Notes: generated by a model from the letters alone, not told the origin. Positions 34,259 through 43,970 are shown, counted from the stretch's first letter. The stretch is 64,000 nucleotides of DNA from CAYFSS01 sp964345975 (GCA_964345975.1 CAYFSS010000004.1:41528-105527), one strand, 5' to 3'. Numbers and translations: made by a program.

Positions 34259-36139
34259 CTAAACCAATTCAGCACGACCGGTATTCAAGTCGTAATAACG
34301 GCCTTCCATCGCCATCAATTCATCATGCGTCCCACGTTCCACGATCTCACCTTCTTCGATGACGAGGATGACATTGGAGCTACGGACGGTCGACAGACGG
34401 TGAGCAATGACAATGGTCGTTGCGTTCTGCATTAGTCGATCCATACCCAGTTGGATATAGAATTCCGTTCTCGTATCGATCGAGCTCGTCGCTTCGTCCA
34501 AGACCAAAACAGGGGGTCTGGCAACTGCAGCACGCGCGATCGAGATCAACTGACGCTGACCTTGGGACAAGTTTTGACCATCTTGATCCAGCATGAACTC
34601 ATAACCATCTTCAAGCGATCGGATGAACGTATCCGCTCCCGCCAAACGAGCGGCTTCCTCGATTTCCGTATCCGTGGCCGAAAGCTTACCGAAGCGGATA
34701 TTTTCTCGGATCGTGCCTTTGAAGAGATGAACATCCTGTAAGACCAGAGCTTGCGACCTTCTCAGCGAATCCTTATCAATGTCTCGGATATCGAAACCGT
34801 CGTAGAGAATTTCGCCGTCCTCCAATTCATAGAAACGCGTCAATAGATTTGTGACCGTCGTCTTCCCTGCACCGGTAGAGCCGACAAGTGCGACACTTTG
34901 GCCGGGTTTTGCATAGAAGTTGATGTCCTTCAAAACCGGTTCGCCTTCGTTGTAAGAGAAGTCGACATTATTGAAACGGATGTCACCGGTGACACGCTTG
35001 CGCTTGGTTTCACCGTCTTCTTCGTACTCCCAGAACCCTTTACCTTGATCAAAGACCAAACGCACTTTGCCTTCATCCAGCTCAGCCGGTGAGTCAATGA
35101 GCTCGAAGATTCGTTCTGCCCCTGCAAATGCAGCGATGAGGAGGTTCAACTGATTTGCCAACTGACTGATAGGTTGTGAAATCCTGCGAGTGTACAAGAG
35201 GTAGGAAACCACGGCACCGATATCGAGAGAGCCGGCTAAAGCAAAGAGCGCACCGGCCACGGCCACGGCCGCATAGAGGATCGAAGACATGTTTCCCGAA
35301 ATGGGCATCATCAAAATGGCCAAAGTCTCAGCACGCGAGCCCGTCACACGGAGCTCTTCATTCAACTTGGTGAAGTCGGCAATATTTTCACTTTCATGAG
35401 TGAAAACCTTGACAACTTTCTGACCTTCAATGCGCTCTTCGATGAAACCATTCATCAAGCCTAGAGCCGTTTGGCGCTCGCGGAAGTAATATCCCGAAAA
35501 ACGACTTACGACGCGTACGATGATGAGCAACAACACAATAAAAGCGACGGTGATGAGGGTCAGTCTGGGGCTTAACCAGAGCATGGCCGAGAAGGTACCG
35601 ATAAAGATCAAGACATTGAGCACAAGACTACTTAGGGTCTGCTCTAAGGCATCAGCCACGTTCTGCACATCATTGGTATAAAGACTCATGATGTCGCCAT
35701 GACTGCGTTGGTCGAAGTAACGTAGGGGTAGTTCCTGCATCTTCTCGAACAGATCCATCCTGAGACGAGATATCGTTCGCTGCGAAGCGATGAGCGTTAA
35801 ATAGTCCCCTAGATACGTCAGACCCACACCGGCTAAGGCAATGACTGCCACCAGGATGATCAGGCGAACCACAGGATCACCCCCCACACCGTCTGCCAAG
35901 TAATTGAAGATCGGTCGATTGAGCGCGTTTGTAATAAGTCCTGCCATCGAAGAAATAGCAGAAAGAAAAATTCCGGTGAACATGATCCACTTATCGCGCT
36001 CGAAATAACTGATGAGGCGACGGAGGATTTTTAAGACGCTGCCTTTAGGACGTGCCTTCTGACGCAGCATAGCTTCTTGACGCTTGAGACCTTCGGCCTC
36101 GCCATCTTTACGTGCAGGAGTTTTCTTGTTTTGACTCAT
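34259..36139 (-). CDS. Heterodimeric ABC exporter (second pair), catalytically complete subunit
   Basis: 626 residues. A charged N-terminus (~40 residues with KKTPARKDGEAEGLKRQEA) precedes the transmembrane domain. Walker A GSTGAGKTT, signature LSQGQ, Walker B LVLDEATSS, and VIAHRLST are all competent. A 25-residue insert (KGFWEYEEDGETKRKR) lies between the domains. ATG 36139 overlaps the upstream stop by ATGA. Confidence 0.92.
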   Translation of the reverse strand: MSQNKKTPARKDGEAEGLKRQEAMLRQKARPKGSVLKILRRLISYFERDKWIMFTGIFLSAISSMAGLITNALNRPIFNYLADGVGGDPVVRLIILVAVIALAGVGLTYLGDYLTLIASQRTISRLRMDLFEKMQELPLRYFDQRSHGDIMSLYTNDVQNVADALEQTLSSLVLNVLIFIGTFSAMLWLSPRLTLITVAFIVLLLIIVRVVSRFSGYYFRERQTALGLMNGFIEERIEGQKVVKVFTHESENIADFTKLNEELRVTGSRAETLAILMMPISGNMSSILYAAVAVAGALFALAGSLDIGAVVSYLLYTRRISQPISQLANQLNLLIAAFAGAERIFELIDSPAELDEGKVRLVFDQGKGFWEYEEDGETKRKRVTGDIRFNNVDFSYNEGEPVLKDINFYAKPGQSVALVGSTGAGKTTVTNLLTRFYELEDGEILYDGFDIRDIDKDSLRRSQALVLQDVHLFKGTIRENIRFGKLSATDTEIEEAARLAGADTFIRSLEDGYEFMLDQDGQNLSQGQRQLISIARAAVARPPVLVLDEATSSIDTRTEFYIQLGMDRLMQNATTIVIAHRLSTVRSSNVILVIEEGEIVERGTHDELMAMEGRYYDLNTGRAELV

Positions 36140-37863
36140 TGGTTTAGCACTCCCTTCTTCTGTGAATCGTAAATCTCGCGATAGATGACGCTCGACTCCA
36201 TTAGCTCCTCATGGGATCCGATGTTTTCGATATGACCTTGGTCCATGACGAGAATCTGATCTAAGTTCTCAACCGAGTTAATGCGTTGAGCAATGACGAA
36301 GGTTGTGATCTCCGGCAAAGAAGTGTTAAGGCGTGACTGAATTCTGCGTTCTGTCTCCATATCGACAGCGGAAAGCGAGTCATCGAAGATAAGGATCTTC
36401 GGCTTCGCCAGCAGTGCACGAGCGATCGTGAGTCTTTGTCTTTGACCACCGGAGAAATTCCGACCGCCTTGTTCAACCATGCTGTCCAAACCGTTAGGCA
36501 TCGCGCGCACGAAATCTTTTGCATCGGCGATTTCCAGCGCATCCCATAGTTCGTCGTCTGTTGCCTCCGCATTTCCCCAATAAAGATTGCTGCGAATCGT
36601 ACCGGTAAAGAGTGTGTTTTGTTGGAGCACGATGGCGACCTTTGAACGAAGTGCATCGAGGTCATACTCCCGGACATCCTTACCTCCGACCAGAACTCTG
36701 CCTGAAGCTGTATCGTAAAGACGAGGAATCAATTGGACTAGCGTTGTCTTGGCTGATCCTGTTGCCCCCAGAATTCCCAGGGTATGTCCTCCCCCCACCT
36801 TGAAGGAAAGGTCGGATAGAATATTGTCCTTCATTCCCGGATAGGAGAAATCAACATGTTCAAATTCAACGGAGTTGTCGACAACTTCGGTTAAACCGTC
36901 ATCCGGAGACGTTAAATCAATATCATGTTCAATAAGCTCGAGGATGCGTCTGGCACCGGAACGTGCATTGACGTACTGGAGGAAGACCATGACGATCATC
37001 ATCATCGACATCATGATCTGACCGACATACGTTAGGAAGCTGGCTAATTTACCGATCTCCAACTCGCCGCCTAAGATCAGGCTGCTACCGATCCAAAGAA
37101 TGGCTACGATGACGACATTCATGACGATCATGCCCATCGGGCCAGCCTTCAAGACAAGCTTGATCGCATACAGCGCACTTTCCATGTACTTATTCACCGC
37201 TTCGCGGAAACGACTCGTCTGCTGCTCTTCACGTACAAAAGCCTTCACCTCACGCACGGCACCTAAGTTTTCTTGCGTCGCCAGGTTCAGTTCGTCTATC
37301 CGATTTCGAAGAGCGGCAAATCGTGGGGCCGCCATTTTCATGACGACGCCTGAGATCAAGATAATAATTGGGATAGCACCGGCAAAGACCAATGCCATTC
37401 GTGCATTGATCATGACCGCCATGTAAAGAGCAGAGACAAACATCGTTGGAGCACGGACTGCAACTCTTAGACTCATCTGCGTCAAGCGCCCGATCATCAG
37501 TGAGTCACTGGTTAGTCGTGTGATGAGGGTTGAGGTGGGGAATTGATCCAAGCTCTTGAAACTGAATTCCTGAATCTTAGAAAACGCATGAGCGCGCAGT
37601 TCAGCCGATAAACCTTGACCCGAGTGCGCTGCAAAATACGCGCTCGCACTACCGGTTAGCATCCCGATGAGCGATATGCCGAGCATGATAGCACCCGATC
37701 GCCAGATGACGTTCGGCTGTCCTGTAGCCAAACCCACGTCCACGATGATAGACATGTAATACGGCAACAATATACCGCAGATGACTTCAATGAAAATAAA
37801 AACCGGACTCAATATCGCCATGACGCGATATTTCCTTAGGTAGGGTATAAATTTTCGGATCAT
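36136..37863 (-). CDS. Heterodimeric ABC exporter (second pair), subunit with degenerate site
   Basis: 575 residues. Walker A is GATGSAKTT, signature FSGGQ, Walker B LIFDDSLS with Asp for Glu, and H-loop VIAQR with Gln for His. It is the first gene of a four-gene minus-strand block of two exporter pairs. A GAGAGG site precedes ATG 37863. The PAP2 gene lies 22 bp upstream in the same direction, so all five may be cotranscribed. Confidence 0.92.
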   Translation of the reverse strand: MIRKFIPYLRKYRVMAILSPVFIFIEVICGILLPYYMSIIVDVGLATGQPNVIWRSGAIMLGISLIGMLTGSASAYFAAHSGQGLSAELRAHAFSKIQEFSFKSLDQFPTSTLITRLTSDSLMIGRLTQMSLRVAVRAPTMFVSALYMAVMINARMALVFAGAIPIIILISGVVMKMAAPRFAALRNRIDELNLATQENLGAVREVKAFVREEQQTSRFREAVNKYMESALYAIKLVLKAGPMGMIVMNVVIVAILWIGSSLILGGELEIGKLASFLTYVGQIMMSMMMIVMVFLQYVNARSGARRILELIEHDIDLTSPDDGLTEVVDNSVEFEHVDFSYPGMKDNILSDLSFKVGGGHTLGILGATGSAKTTLVQLIPRLYDTASGRVLVGGKDVREYDLDALRSKVAIVLQQNTLFTGTIRSNLYWGNAEATDDELWDALEIADAKDFVRAMPNGLDSMVEQGGRNFSGGQRQRLTIARALLAKPKILIFDDSLSAVDMETERRIQSRLNTSLPEITTFVIAQRINSVENLDQILVMDQGHIENIGSHEELMESSVIYREIYDSQKKGVLNQ

Positions 37864-37885
37864 AGTCTCACCTCTCCCAATAGTT

Positions 37886-38521
37886 CTAGCTCAAGCCGAT
37901 TACTGCAAAGGCATCGAGGCCCATCAAGAGGCCTAGAGAAAACAGCAATCCACCTATGACATCGGATACCCAGTGAACATCCAGCGCAACCCGAGCATAC
38001 GCAGTCAACACAAAATTAAGGGCATAAAAGCCCGTCACAATGGCACCAAGTGCAGGGGGTAAGAATCTGCCGACACTGACGGAGATCAAGACCGCAAAAG
38101 TCAATGCCGCCGCACTATGTCCTGATGGATAAGACTTCGAACGCATGAGCTCTATGCCTGCCTTCGGTCGTTCAAAGCCATACATGAGTTTCAAAGCACT
38201 TACGATCAGCGCCTGGATCAACATGACAAGAACTAAGGTGATCGCAGTCCGTTCAGCACCATATAAAACAAGCACAATGCTCCAAAACAAAACCTGAATG
38301 GACATCATCCTGACCCCACCGGTGTGATGGGTAGCGTGTAGCACCTTTCGCAGGTAAATACTCTTGATGGGTTGCTGGACATGCCAGTGCCTTAAACGAT
38401 GATTGAGGTCAATCAGAGGTGCCGGGTGTCGCCCGGTTAAATAGAACAGTCCGAAAAAAACGGGAGACAGAATTAAGGATGATTTCGACTGTATGATCTG
38501 TAGAGCTATATGTTCAGGCAT
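37886..38521 (-). CDS. PAP2 family membrane phosphatase
   Basis: 211 residues with AGGAGG before ATG 38521. The three phosphatase motifs are visible: LKLMYGFERP (K-x6-RP), PSGHS, and RVALDVHWVSD (R-x5-H-x3-D), set between five or six membrane helices. PAP2 enzymes dephosphorylate lipid phosphates such as undecaprenyl diphosphate or phosphatidate at the membrane's outer face; the substrate here is not determinable. It begins a run that continues into the ABC exporter genes. Confidence 0.88.
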   Translation of the reverse strand: MPEHIALQIIQSKSSLILSPVFFGLFYLTGRHPAPLIDLNHRLRHWHVQQPIKSIYLRKVLHATHHTGGVRMMSIQVLFWSIVLVLYGAERTAITLVLVMLIQALIVSALKLMYGFERPKAGIELMRSKSYPSGHSAAALTFAVLISVSVGRFLPPALGAIVTGFYALNFVLTAYARVALDVHWVSDVIGGLLFSLGLLMGLDAFAVIGLS

Positions 38522-38586
38522 AGGCCTCCTGTATCTCAGAATTCAATTTATGAAGTATAACATAGCACTCCCCAATTCTTGCACCT

Positions 38587-38616
38587 AAAAAGAGCTCGCC
38601 TTTCAAGGCGAGCTCT
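38587..38616 (-). terminator. Rho-independent terminator of htrA
   Basis: On the minus strand AGAGCTCGCC, TTGAAA, GGCGAGCTCT and then TTTT: a perfect 10-bp stem with a T tract, downstream of the htrA stop. Confidence 0.93.
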
Positions 38617-38702
38617 CACAAAGCGGGTACAAACAGAACTAATCAAGACCGATGATTGAACCGTTAGGATCCCAGCGTTCTAATTCAATCCTCAGATCGA
38701 AT

Positions 38703-39926
38703 TTACTCGATCGGTTGCGGTTCCGGCACGACAGTAGGATCCGACTCGAGGTTGCGTGGCGATCTCTCATCAAGCGTTAACTCTAGGGTCTGATAGATGC
38801 CCGCACGCCAAATCTCAAGTTCCACCGTATCTCCTGCAGCATACTGATTGATCAATTGTTGCAGATCAGAAGCGGTATTGACAGCTTCACCGTTCAGCTG
38901 GGTGATGATATCGGAGACTAGGACACCGGCCTTCTCAGCAGCACTACCTTCGATGACGGTACGGACATAAGCGCCGGCTGGCATGCTGTAATAATACTGC
39001 ATACGGTGATTCACATCGACAGGCATGATCCCGATATAGGGACGCCCACTGACGTAGCCTTGATCAAGAAGCTGATTCACGATATCGGCAACGATATTGG
39101 AAGGAATTGCAAAGCCGATGCCTTCGACGGTTGTGTTGCCGCTCGTGGCCTGCGGCTTAGCCACGTTGATGCCCATGAGCTTGCCCTTTGAATTGACTAG
39201 AGCACCCCCTGAATTACCACTGTTGATCGCAGCATCCGTCTGGATGACTCCTTCAATGACGTTCACAGGACTATAGACATCAGAACGTGTGCTGACCGTA
39301 CGATTTAAGCCTGAAACAATCCCCTGGGTTACGGTACCTTCCAACTCACCGAGTGGGTTACCGATTGCAATAGCTTTCTCACCGACTTTGACCTGATTGG
39401 AATCCGTCAATGTCATGAAAGGAAGATCATTCGCTTCAATCTTCACGACTGCAAGGTCCGTACGGGCATCAAGAGCTACGATCTGGGCGGTAAATTCTTC
39501 CCCGCTTGCAAGACGGACGCGGACATCGCTGGCACCTTCAACCACGTGATTATTCGTCACGATGTATCCGTCAGGGGTAAGGATGACGCCGGATCCGCTA
39601 CCCATTGCAGTCTGCGGGCTGCCCCATACCGGCTGCATTTGTACGAGGGTCATGATAGCAACCACGGCGGGAGTCGATGCTTCTGCGATCTCAACGGTTG
39701 TCATTTCTTCCGTTGGATCATCAGTCACCGGCTGGATTAAACCACCAACAATACCGTTTTCCTGCCCTACTTCCGTTTCAGCTACTTCCGTTTCCGTAGC
39801 TTCCGTTTCAGTGGTTGCATCCTCCGCCCCAATCAAATGTGATAGTTCGGGCATGAAAACAATGCTCAGGAATAATACTATGGCCAAGACTACCGCCATT
39901 AATCGATTAAACTTCTTCTCTTTCAT
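38703..39926 (-). CDS. HtrA/DegP-type membrane serine protease with PDZ domain
   Basis: 407 residues from ATG 39926 after GAGGAGG. One N-terminal membrane helix (LMAVVLAIVLFLSIVF), a Thr/Glu-rich linker with TETEVAETEV repeats, then a trypsin-like domain with His in TNNHVVEG, Asp in DARTDLAVVK and Ser in NSGNSGGALV, and one C-terminal PDZ domain (VSDIITQLNGEAV). It degrades misfolded proteins outside the membrane. Monocistronic, closed by a strong terminator; repeat elements that may be operators lie upstream. Confidence 0.95.
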   Translation of the reverse strand: MKEKKFNRLMAVVLAIVLFLSIVFMPELSHLIGAEDATTETEATETEVAETEVGQENGIVGGLIQPVTDDPTEEMTTVEIAEASTPAVVAIMTLVQMQPVWGSPQTAMGSGSGVILTPDGYIVTNNHVVEGASDVRVRLASGEEFTAQIVALDARTDLAVVKIEANDLPFMTLTDSNQVKVGEKAIAIGNPLGELEGTVTQGIVSGLNRTVSTRSDVYSPVNVIEGVIQTDAAINSGNSGGALVNSKGKLMGINVAKPQATSGNTTVEGIGFAIPSNIVADIVNQLLDQGYVSGRPYIGIMPVDVNHRMQYYYSMPAGAYVRTVIEGSAAEKAGVLVSDIITQLNGEAVNTASDLQQLINQYAAGDTVELEIWRAGIYQTLELTLDERSPRNLESDPTVVPEPQPIE

Positions 39927-39961
39927 ATGACAAGACCTCCTCATTTATCGTCAAATCTATG

Positions 39962-40020
39962 GAATGTATGTTCCACAGTATAGAGAGTTGTTTGTTTGAA
40001 TGTATGAAATAAGATCTTAT
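39962..40020 (-). promoter_or_regulatory. Putative htrA promoter flanked by repeats
   Basis: The 318 bases between htrA and the next gene hold no ORF of note. On the minus strand a -10 TATACT (39982-39977) is flanked by two copies of CATACATTC (39970-39962 and 40006-39998), and a perfect 12-bp palindrome ATAAGATCTTAT lies at 40009-40020. The flanking direct repeats could be regulator sites; no -35 consensus is clear. Confidence 0.4.
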
Positions 40021-40138
40021 CCTAAGTGAAGAATCTGAAAACACGAAGAATTGTGCAACCTTATCTTAGTAAACACCTCATAAGCACTTGGATTTATACC
40101 GGTTCATGATCAGCTTCAATGACAACTATCTTTCGTTG

Positions 40139-40170
40139 AAAAAAGACACGCTAGGCTTAACGTGTCTTTT
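40139..40170 (-). terminator. Rho-independent terminator of the repeat-protein gene
   Basis: AAAAGACACG / CGTGTCTTTT stem with a 10-nt loop; on the minus strand it is followed by a run of T. It ends the gene at 40245. Confidence 0.88.
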
Positions 40171-40195
40171 CCAAGGGTTCTGAGACCTATAACTT

Positions 40196-40227
40196 GATCT
40201 CAATTGAAAACTAGATCTCAATTGAAA
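40196..40227. repeat. Short direct repeat
   Basis: GATCTCAATTGAAA occurs twice, 18 bp apart (40196-40209 and 40214-40227), between the terminator and the stop codon of the secreted repeat protein. Confidence 0.85.
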
Positions 40228-40244
40228 TGTTATTACAAGTGCTT

Positions 40245-40808
40245 CTACTTATTTCTATTGCCAGCTTGTCTACCGATGCCGCGGCAGACCATGTCCTGGC
40301 TATTTCTCTGCGATCCTGTTCCATCATTTCCAAAGGGGCAGACACCTGCGTTTTGTGTTCCCTGACCCTGAGCGCCTTGGCCCGGAGTTCCCTGGCCCTG
40401 AGCGCCCTGGCCCTGAGCGCCCTGGCCCGGAGTCCCTTGACCTGTGGTTCCATTACTTTGACGGTAGACACAGTCTTCTCTCATTTGGCGTCGATCTTCA
40501 CCGCGATTCATTTCGTCACGGCCGACTCTGCCCTCACCGTTACAGATTCCATTGTTCAAGCAGTCCTGATCGCAATCTCTATCCCTTTGACGAGCTTGAG
40601 CACGATCCCCTAGTTCCGAACGATCCGCAACACAGTCCCTAGCCCTCAGACGATCTTGATCTCCGTAAGGGCATACACCCTCTACGCCGGGAGAATCACC
40701 TACTCCTTGAGCTTGGACTACATCCAAGTTCGGCAAGACCAGCATGCTTAAACTTAAAACCAGAGTAAGCACTAGCGCCATCAGACCTTTTCTTTGCTTT
40801 GACTTCAT
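40245..40808 (-). CDS. Small secreted Cys-containing protein with GQG pentapeptide repeats
   Basis: 187 residues from ATG 40808 (AAGGAGGG before it; the frame to 40991 is not needed). A signal peptide (LVLTLVLSLSMLVLP, cleavage likely near VQA-QG) precedes a charged, Arg/Asp/Gln-rich region with seven Cys, six copies of a pentapeptide GQG[TA][PQ], and a C-terminal region repeating the VCPxGND-like motif. Its two ends share VCPYGD and VCPFGN. The repeats resemble low-complexity linkers, not collagen triplets. No known family is recognised. A surface or envelope role is inferred. Confidence 0.7.
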   Translation of the reverse strand: MKSKQRKGLMALVLTLVLSLSMLVLPNLDVVQAQGVGDSPGVEGVCPYGDQDRLRARDCVADRSELGDRAQARQRDRDCDQDCLNNGICNGEGRVGRDEMNRGEDRRQMREDCVYRQSNGTTGQGTPGQGAQGQGAQGQGTPGQGAQGQGTQNAGVCPFGNDGTGSQRNSQDMVCRGIGRQAGNRNK

Positions 40809-40938
40809 AGAACATCCCTCCTTTTGCTCAATTCCCTCATGAGCGAGCTTCATGACCTTAATATAGTCAATAGAGAGCAAGTGCTTTAAACAATCTAAGA
40901 TCGATACGTTAAGGAACTGCAAACCGCTTCTTAGGAAG

Positions 40939-40962
40939 AAAAAAGGCGATCCTTTGATCGCC
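40939..40962 (-). terminator. Rho-independent terminator after the small membrane protein gene
   Basis: GGCGATC / GATCGCC with a 4-nt loop, followed on the minus strand by TTTTTT. It closes the pyk unit. Confidence 0.9.
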
Positions 40963-40990
40963 CGCATTGCAATAAAGCTACTAAGTAGCA

Positions 40991-41284
40991 CTAATAATTG
41001 TGGTCAACGTCGTCTTCTCTTTTCTTCAATCGGCGTAAGATCACATGACAAGCGATCACAATCGTTATAGATAGGGCCAAAAAAATGGCACCGAAGACAT
41101 AGAGTAAGGCGAAACGCACATTCTGTACCTCCCCAACTGCCAAGCCACCTCTCACGAAATAAATCATGACACCAACGGTGAGCAGGAAAACGAGTGAAGA
41201 GACAACACGGATCGTACGAAATCGCCGGACCATCCTCTCTCTGGCTTTGAATGCCTCGTCCTGCGAACTAATCTTAGAGCTCAC
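40991..41284 (-). CDS. Small two-helix membrane protein, unknown
   Basis: 97 residues: a basic soluble N-terminus, two hydrophobic segments (VVSSLVFLLTVGVMIYFV and LLYVFGAIFLALSITIVIACHVIL) and a charged end. The start GTG shares a base with the pyk stop (TAGTG), so it is coupled to pyk; there is no independent promoter. No family is recognised. Confidence 0.7.
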   Translation of the reverse strand: MSSKISSQDEAFKARERMVRRFRTIRVVSSLVFLLTVGVMIYFVRGGLAVGEVQNVRFALLYVFGAIFLALSITIVIACHVILRRLKKREDDVDHNY

Positions 41285-43025
41285 TATCTCACCGTTCCCG
41301 TGGTCGGATCCATCACGATGAGAGAGCCGCTTTGGAGCACATCTGTACAGTTCTCACAACCGTAGATAAGAGGGAGGTCTAAGAGACCGGCTGCCATGAC
41401 GGCATACGATTTATCATTAGGATCTTCAACAATCAATCCACCGGACCGCTGAATGAGATGAAGCAACTCATCGGTCAAACGTTCCGCAACCAGAATTGTG
41501 CCTTCTTCGATCTGCATTTTCGAGACAACATCGGAATCCTTGAGCACCAAGACTTCAGCGATGAGCGGGACACGCCCTACGCCCTTGCCTTGCACTAAAA
41601 TATTACCGACCGTTTCGACTTTGAGGGTATTGGTAGAGCCGCTCATCCCAAGCGGCGTTCCCCCGACAATGACGACCATATCACCATCTTTAACAAGGCC
41701 TGCTTTGCGAGCTCTCTCGACACCCTCACTGAAGATTTCATCGGTTGATTCCGTTTCACCCATTAAGATTGGCGTTACACCCCAGGTTAAGGTTAGACGA
41801 CGACGTGACTTCTCTGTGGTGGTGGTAGCAATAATGGGACAACCGGGACGATGTTGACTCACCAAGCGAGGCGTTCTGCCCCCTTGTGTAACGGTAATAA
41901 TTGCTTGAGCATTGACATCCATCGCTGTAGTACAAGCAGCATGGGCAATGGCATTGCTCACCGTTGATTGATGGCGCAAAATATCGCGTTTAAAGAAAGC
42001 ACCCCAGTAATCGATATAGCTTTCCGTCCCCAGAGCGGTGTCGACCATCGTCTTCAAAGCTTGGACCGGGTACTTTCCGGCGGCTGTTTCCCCTGAGAGC
42101 ATGAGAGCATCGGTGCCATCCATGATGGCATTTGCTATGTCTGAGATCTCGGCTCGAGTTGGGCGAGGATTTCGGATCATGGANNNNNNNNNNCCGTGAT
42201 ACAGGTCTTCCCCTTATCGAGACATGCCTTGATCATCATCTTCTGGGTTGCGGGCACATCTTGCACCGGAAGCTCAACCCCTAAGTCACCCCGCGCCACC
42301 ATCGCGCCATCGGCTGCTTCCAGAATTTCTTCGAAGCGCTCGACCCCTTCACGGTTTTCGATCTTAGCGATGAGATGCATCTTGGTCGCACCAAACGAAC
42401 CCAGCAATTGGCGAATTTCTTGGACATCAGACGCGCGACGAGTAAAGGACGTCGCGACAAAATCGAAATCATGTTGCGCAGCAAACTTCAGATCGGCTCT
42501 GTCGTTTTCTGTTAAAGCCGGTAGATGCGTTGAAACATTGGGCAAGTTGACGCTCTTATAATTTGAGACGACACCTGAGTTTAGGACTTTCGTGTAGACG
42601 TCGTGATCATGAATTTTCGTCACTTCAAGTTCAACTAAGCCATCATCGAGGAGGACCCTGTCGCCACGATTGAGGTCACGGTCGAGCATTTTATAACTAA
42701 CGGAAAACTCATTGGCATTCCCGAGAACATCTTCATGCCGGATGATGACCTCTGAGCCCGCGACGAGCATGACTTCTTTTGCCTCGAAACTGCCGGTTCT
42801 AATCTCAGGACCTTTGGTATCCATGAGGAGAGCAACAGGTTGATCCAATTCTGCACAGATCTTCCGCAAGCGAGTGATCCGTTCCAAGTGCTCTTCGTGC
42901 GAACCATGGGAAAAATTCAGTCGAGCAACGTCCATGCCCGTTTCAACGAGCGCTCGCAGCGTTTCTTCATCATCACAGGCAGGTCCTAAGGTGCAGACAA
43001 TCTTCGTCTTGCGAATATCTTTCAT
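41284..43025 (-). CDS. pyk: Pyruvate kinase, interrupted by an assembly gap
   Basis: The last step of glycolysis: phosphoenolpyruvate plus ADP to pyruvate plus ATP. The N-terminal part (43025 to the gap) has KIVCTLGPA, LNFSHGSHEEH, LLMDTKGPEIRTG, the catalytic Lys block HLIAKIENREG and ARGDLGVELP; the C-terminal part has MIRNPRPTRAE, DALMLSGETA and a C-terminal extra domain (GLIVEDPN, LDLPLIYGCENC) as in Bacillus-type enzymes. The two frames differ only because ten N stand at 42184-42193. The missing motif (usually ATQMLD) needs 17 bases after the retained G, so the gene is probably intact in the organism. Starts at ATG 43025. Confidence 0.93.
42184..42193. other. Run of ten N (assembly gap in pyk)
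   Basis: A placeholder of ten unknown bases. The surrounding protein needs 17 bases here to stay in frame, so the gap length is not accurate. Confidence 0.99.
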
Positions 43026-43034
43026 ACGGCTACC

Positions 43035-43970
43035 CTACAATTCTTCCTTTGAATCTCTAGCGGCTACTTCATGATTCGCCACATCGGATGAAATTTCCTG
43101 ATTCGGGCGAATTCTAGGAACCCTTACTTCATGTCTTTGGAATAATTCCTCCCGCGGCGGTAATTGCTCGGGCGAAGGGGCTTCTACAGTTTGATTCTTT
43201 TGCGGTGACGGTTCGCTAACCGGTGGTCGGTTGATCCCGGACCTATCAGCTTTGCTTGGACGAGGCCCGAAGGCTTGCCGACGCGGAGTGGGCTTTTGGT
43301 TGGGAATAGCCCCTTGTGCGGGTTGAGGTCCCATTGCAGTTTGAAGAGCTTGGGCAGGAACTTTCTTTCTTCGCTTCGTTAAACGTATAAAAGCCCTCAC
43401 CGCAACGTCCCAAATCATCTGAATTTGTCGAACGAGTAGCAGGAGTAGTTGAGGAAGATAGATAAACACCAGGAGCAGGATGATGAAGACGAGTATACCC
43501 ACAATGGCCAAGAAAGCCGTTCCTATGAGCATGCCGGCTGCTTCATAACGTTCCGTATAAAACTCGATAAAGCGACCGATGGTATTGTCTGAGAAATTCG
43601 TCAGACCTACGATGACTTCATTGATATCTAATCGCAAATAGGGCAGGAAGATCTTGTACACGCTGAGGAAGAAGCTCAAGTGCTTCACCGCTTGAATCCC
43701 CAGAATGGGTAAGCGAATAATCACCGGCATGTGGTAGTAGATCATGGAGAGGAAAGGAGAGACAAAAACCAGGACGAGAAAGAGAGGAAATAAGGGAAAA
43801 TCAAAGATAAAGCTTAGTGACAGCGCACGGAAATTAATAAAAAACATCATGGCTAAGATTCCTAGCCAAAATAGAAAACTCAATAATAAGCGAAGACCGC
43901 GATGTGACCGATCTTCGTAATCCGTGTCAGTCCAAAGTGGACCTAGGAGAGCACCTTCCAAGAAATCCAT
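43035..43970 (-). CDS. Membrane protein with Pro-rich cytoplasmic tail, unknown
   Basis: 311 residues with GAGGT before ATG 43970. Residues about 25-210 hold four or five hydrophobic segments (LLLSFLFWLGILAMMFFI, FDFPLFPLFLVLVFVSPFLSM, FLAIVGILVFIILLLVFIYLPQLLLLL and others); residues about 215-311 are a Pro/Gln/Arg-rich, probably disordered tail. It ends 9 bp before the pyk start in the same direction and so may share the pyk promoter. No family is recognised. Confidence 0.7.
   Translation of the reverse strand: MDFLEGALLGPLWTDTDYEDRSHRGLRLLLSFLFWLGILAMMFFINFRALSLSFIFDFPLFPLFLVLVFVSPFLSMIYYHMPVIIRLPILGIQAVKHLSFFLSVYKIFLPYLRLDINEVIVGLTNFSDNTIGRFIEFYTERYEAAGMLIGTAFLAIVGILVFIILLLVFIYLPQLLLLLVRQIQMIWDVAVRAFIRLTKRRKKVPAQALQTAMGPQPAQGAIPNQKPTPRRQAFGPRPSKADRSGINRPPVSEPSPQKNQTVEAPSPEQLPPREELFQRHEVRVPRIRPNQEISSDVANHEVAARDSKEEL

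Noticed and set aside
40360..40455. Collagen-like protein
   Set aside because: The unit is five residues (GQG plus two), not a G-x-y triplet.
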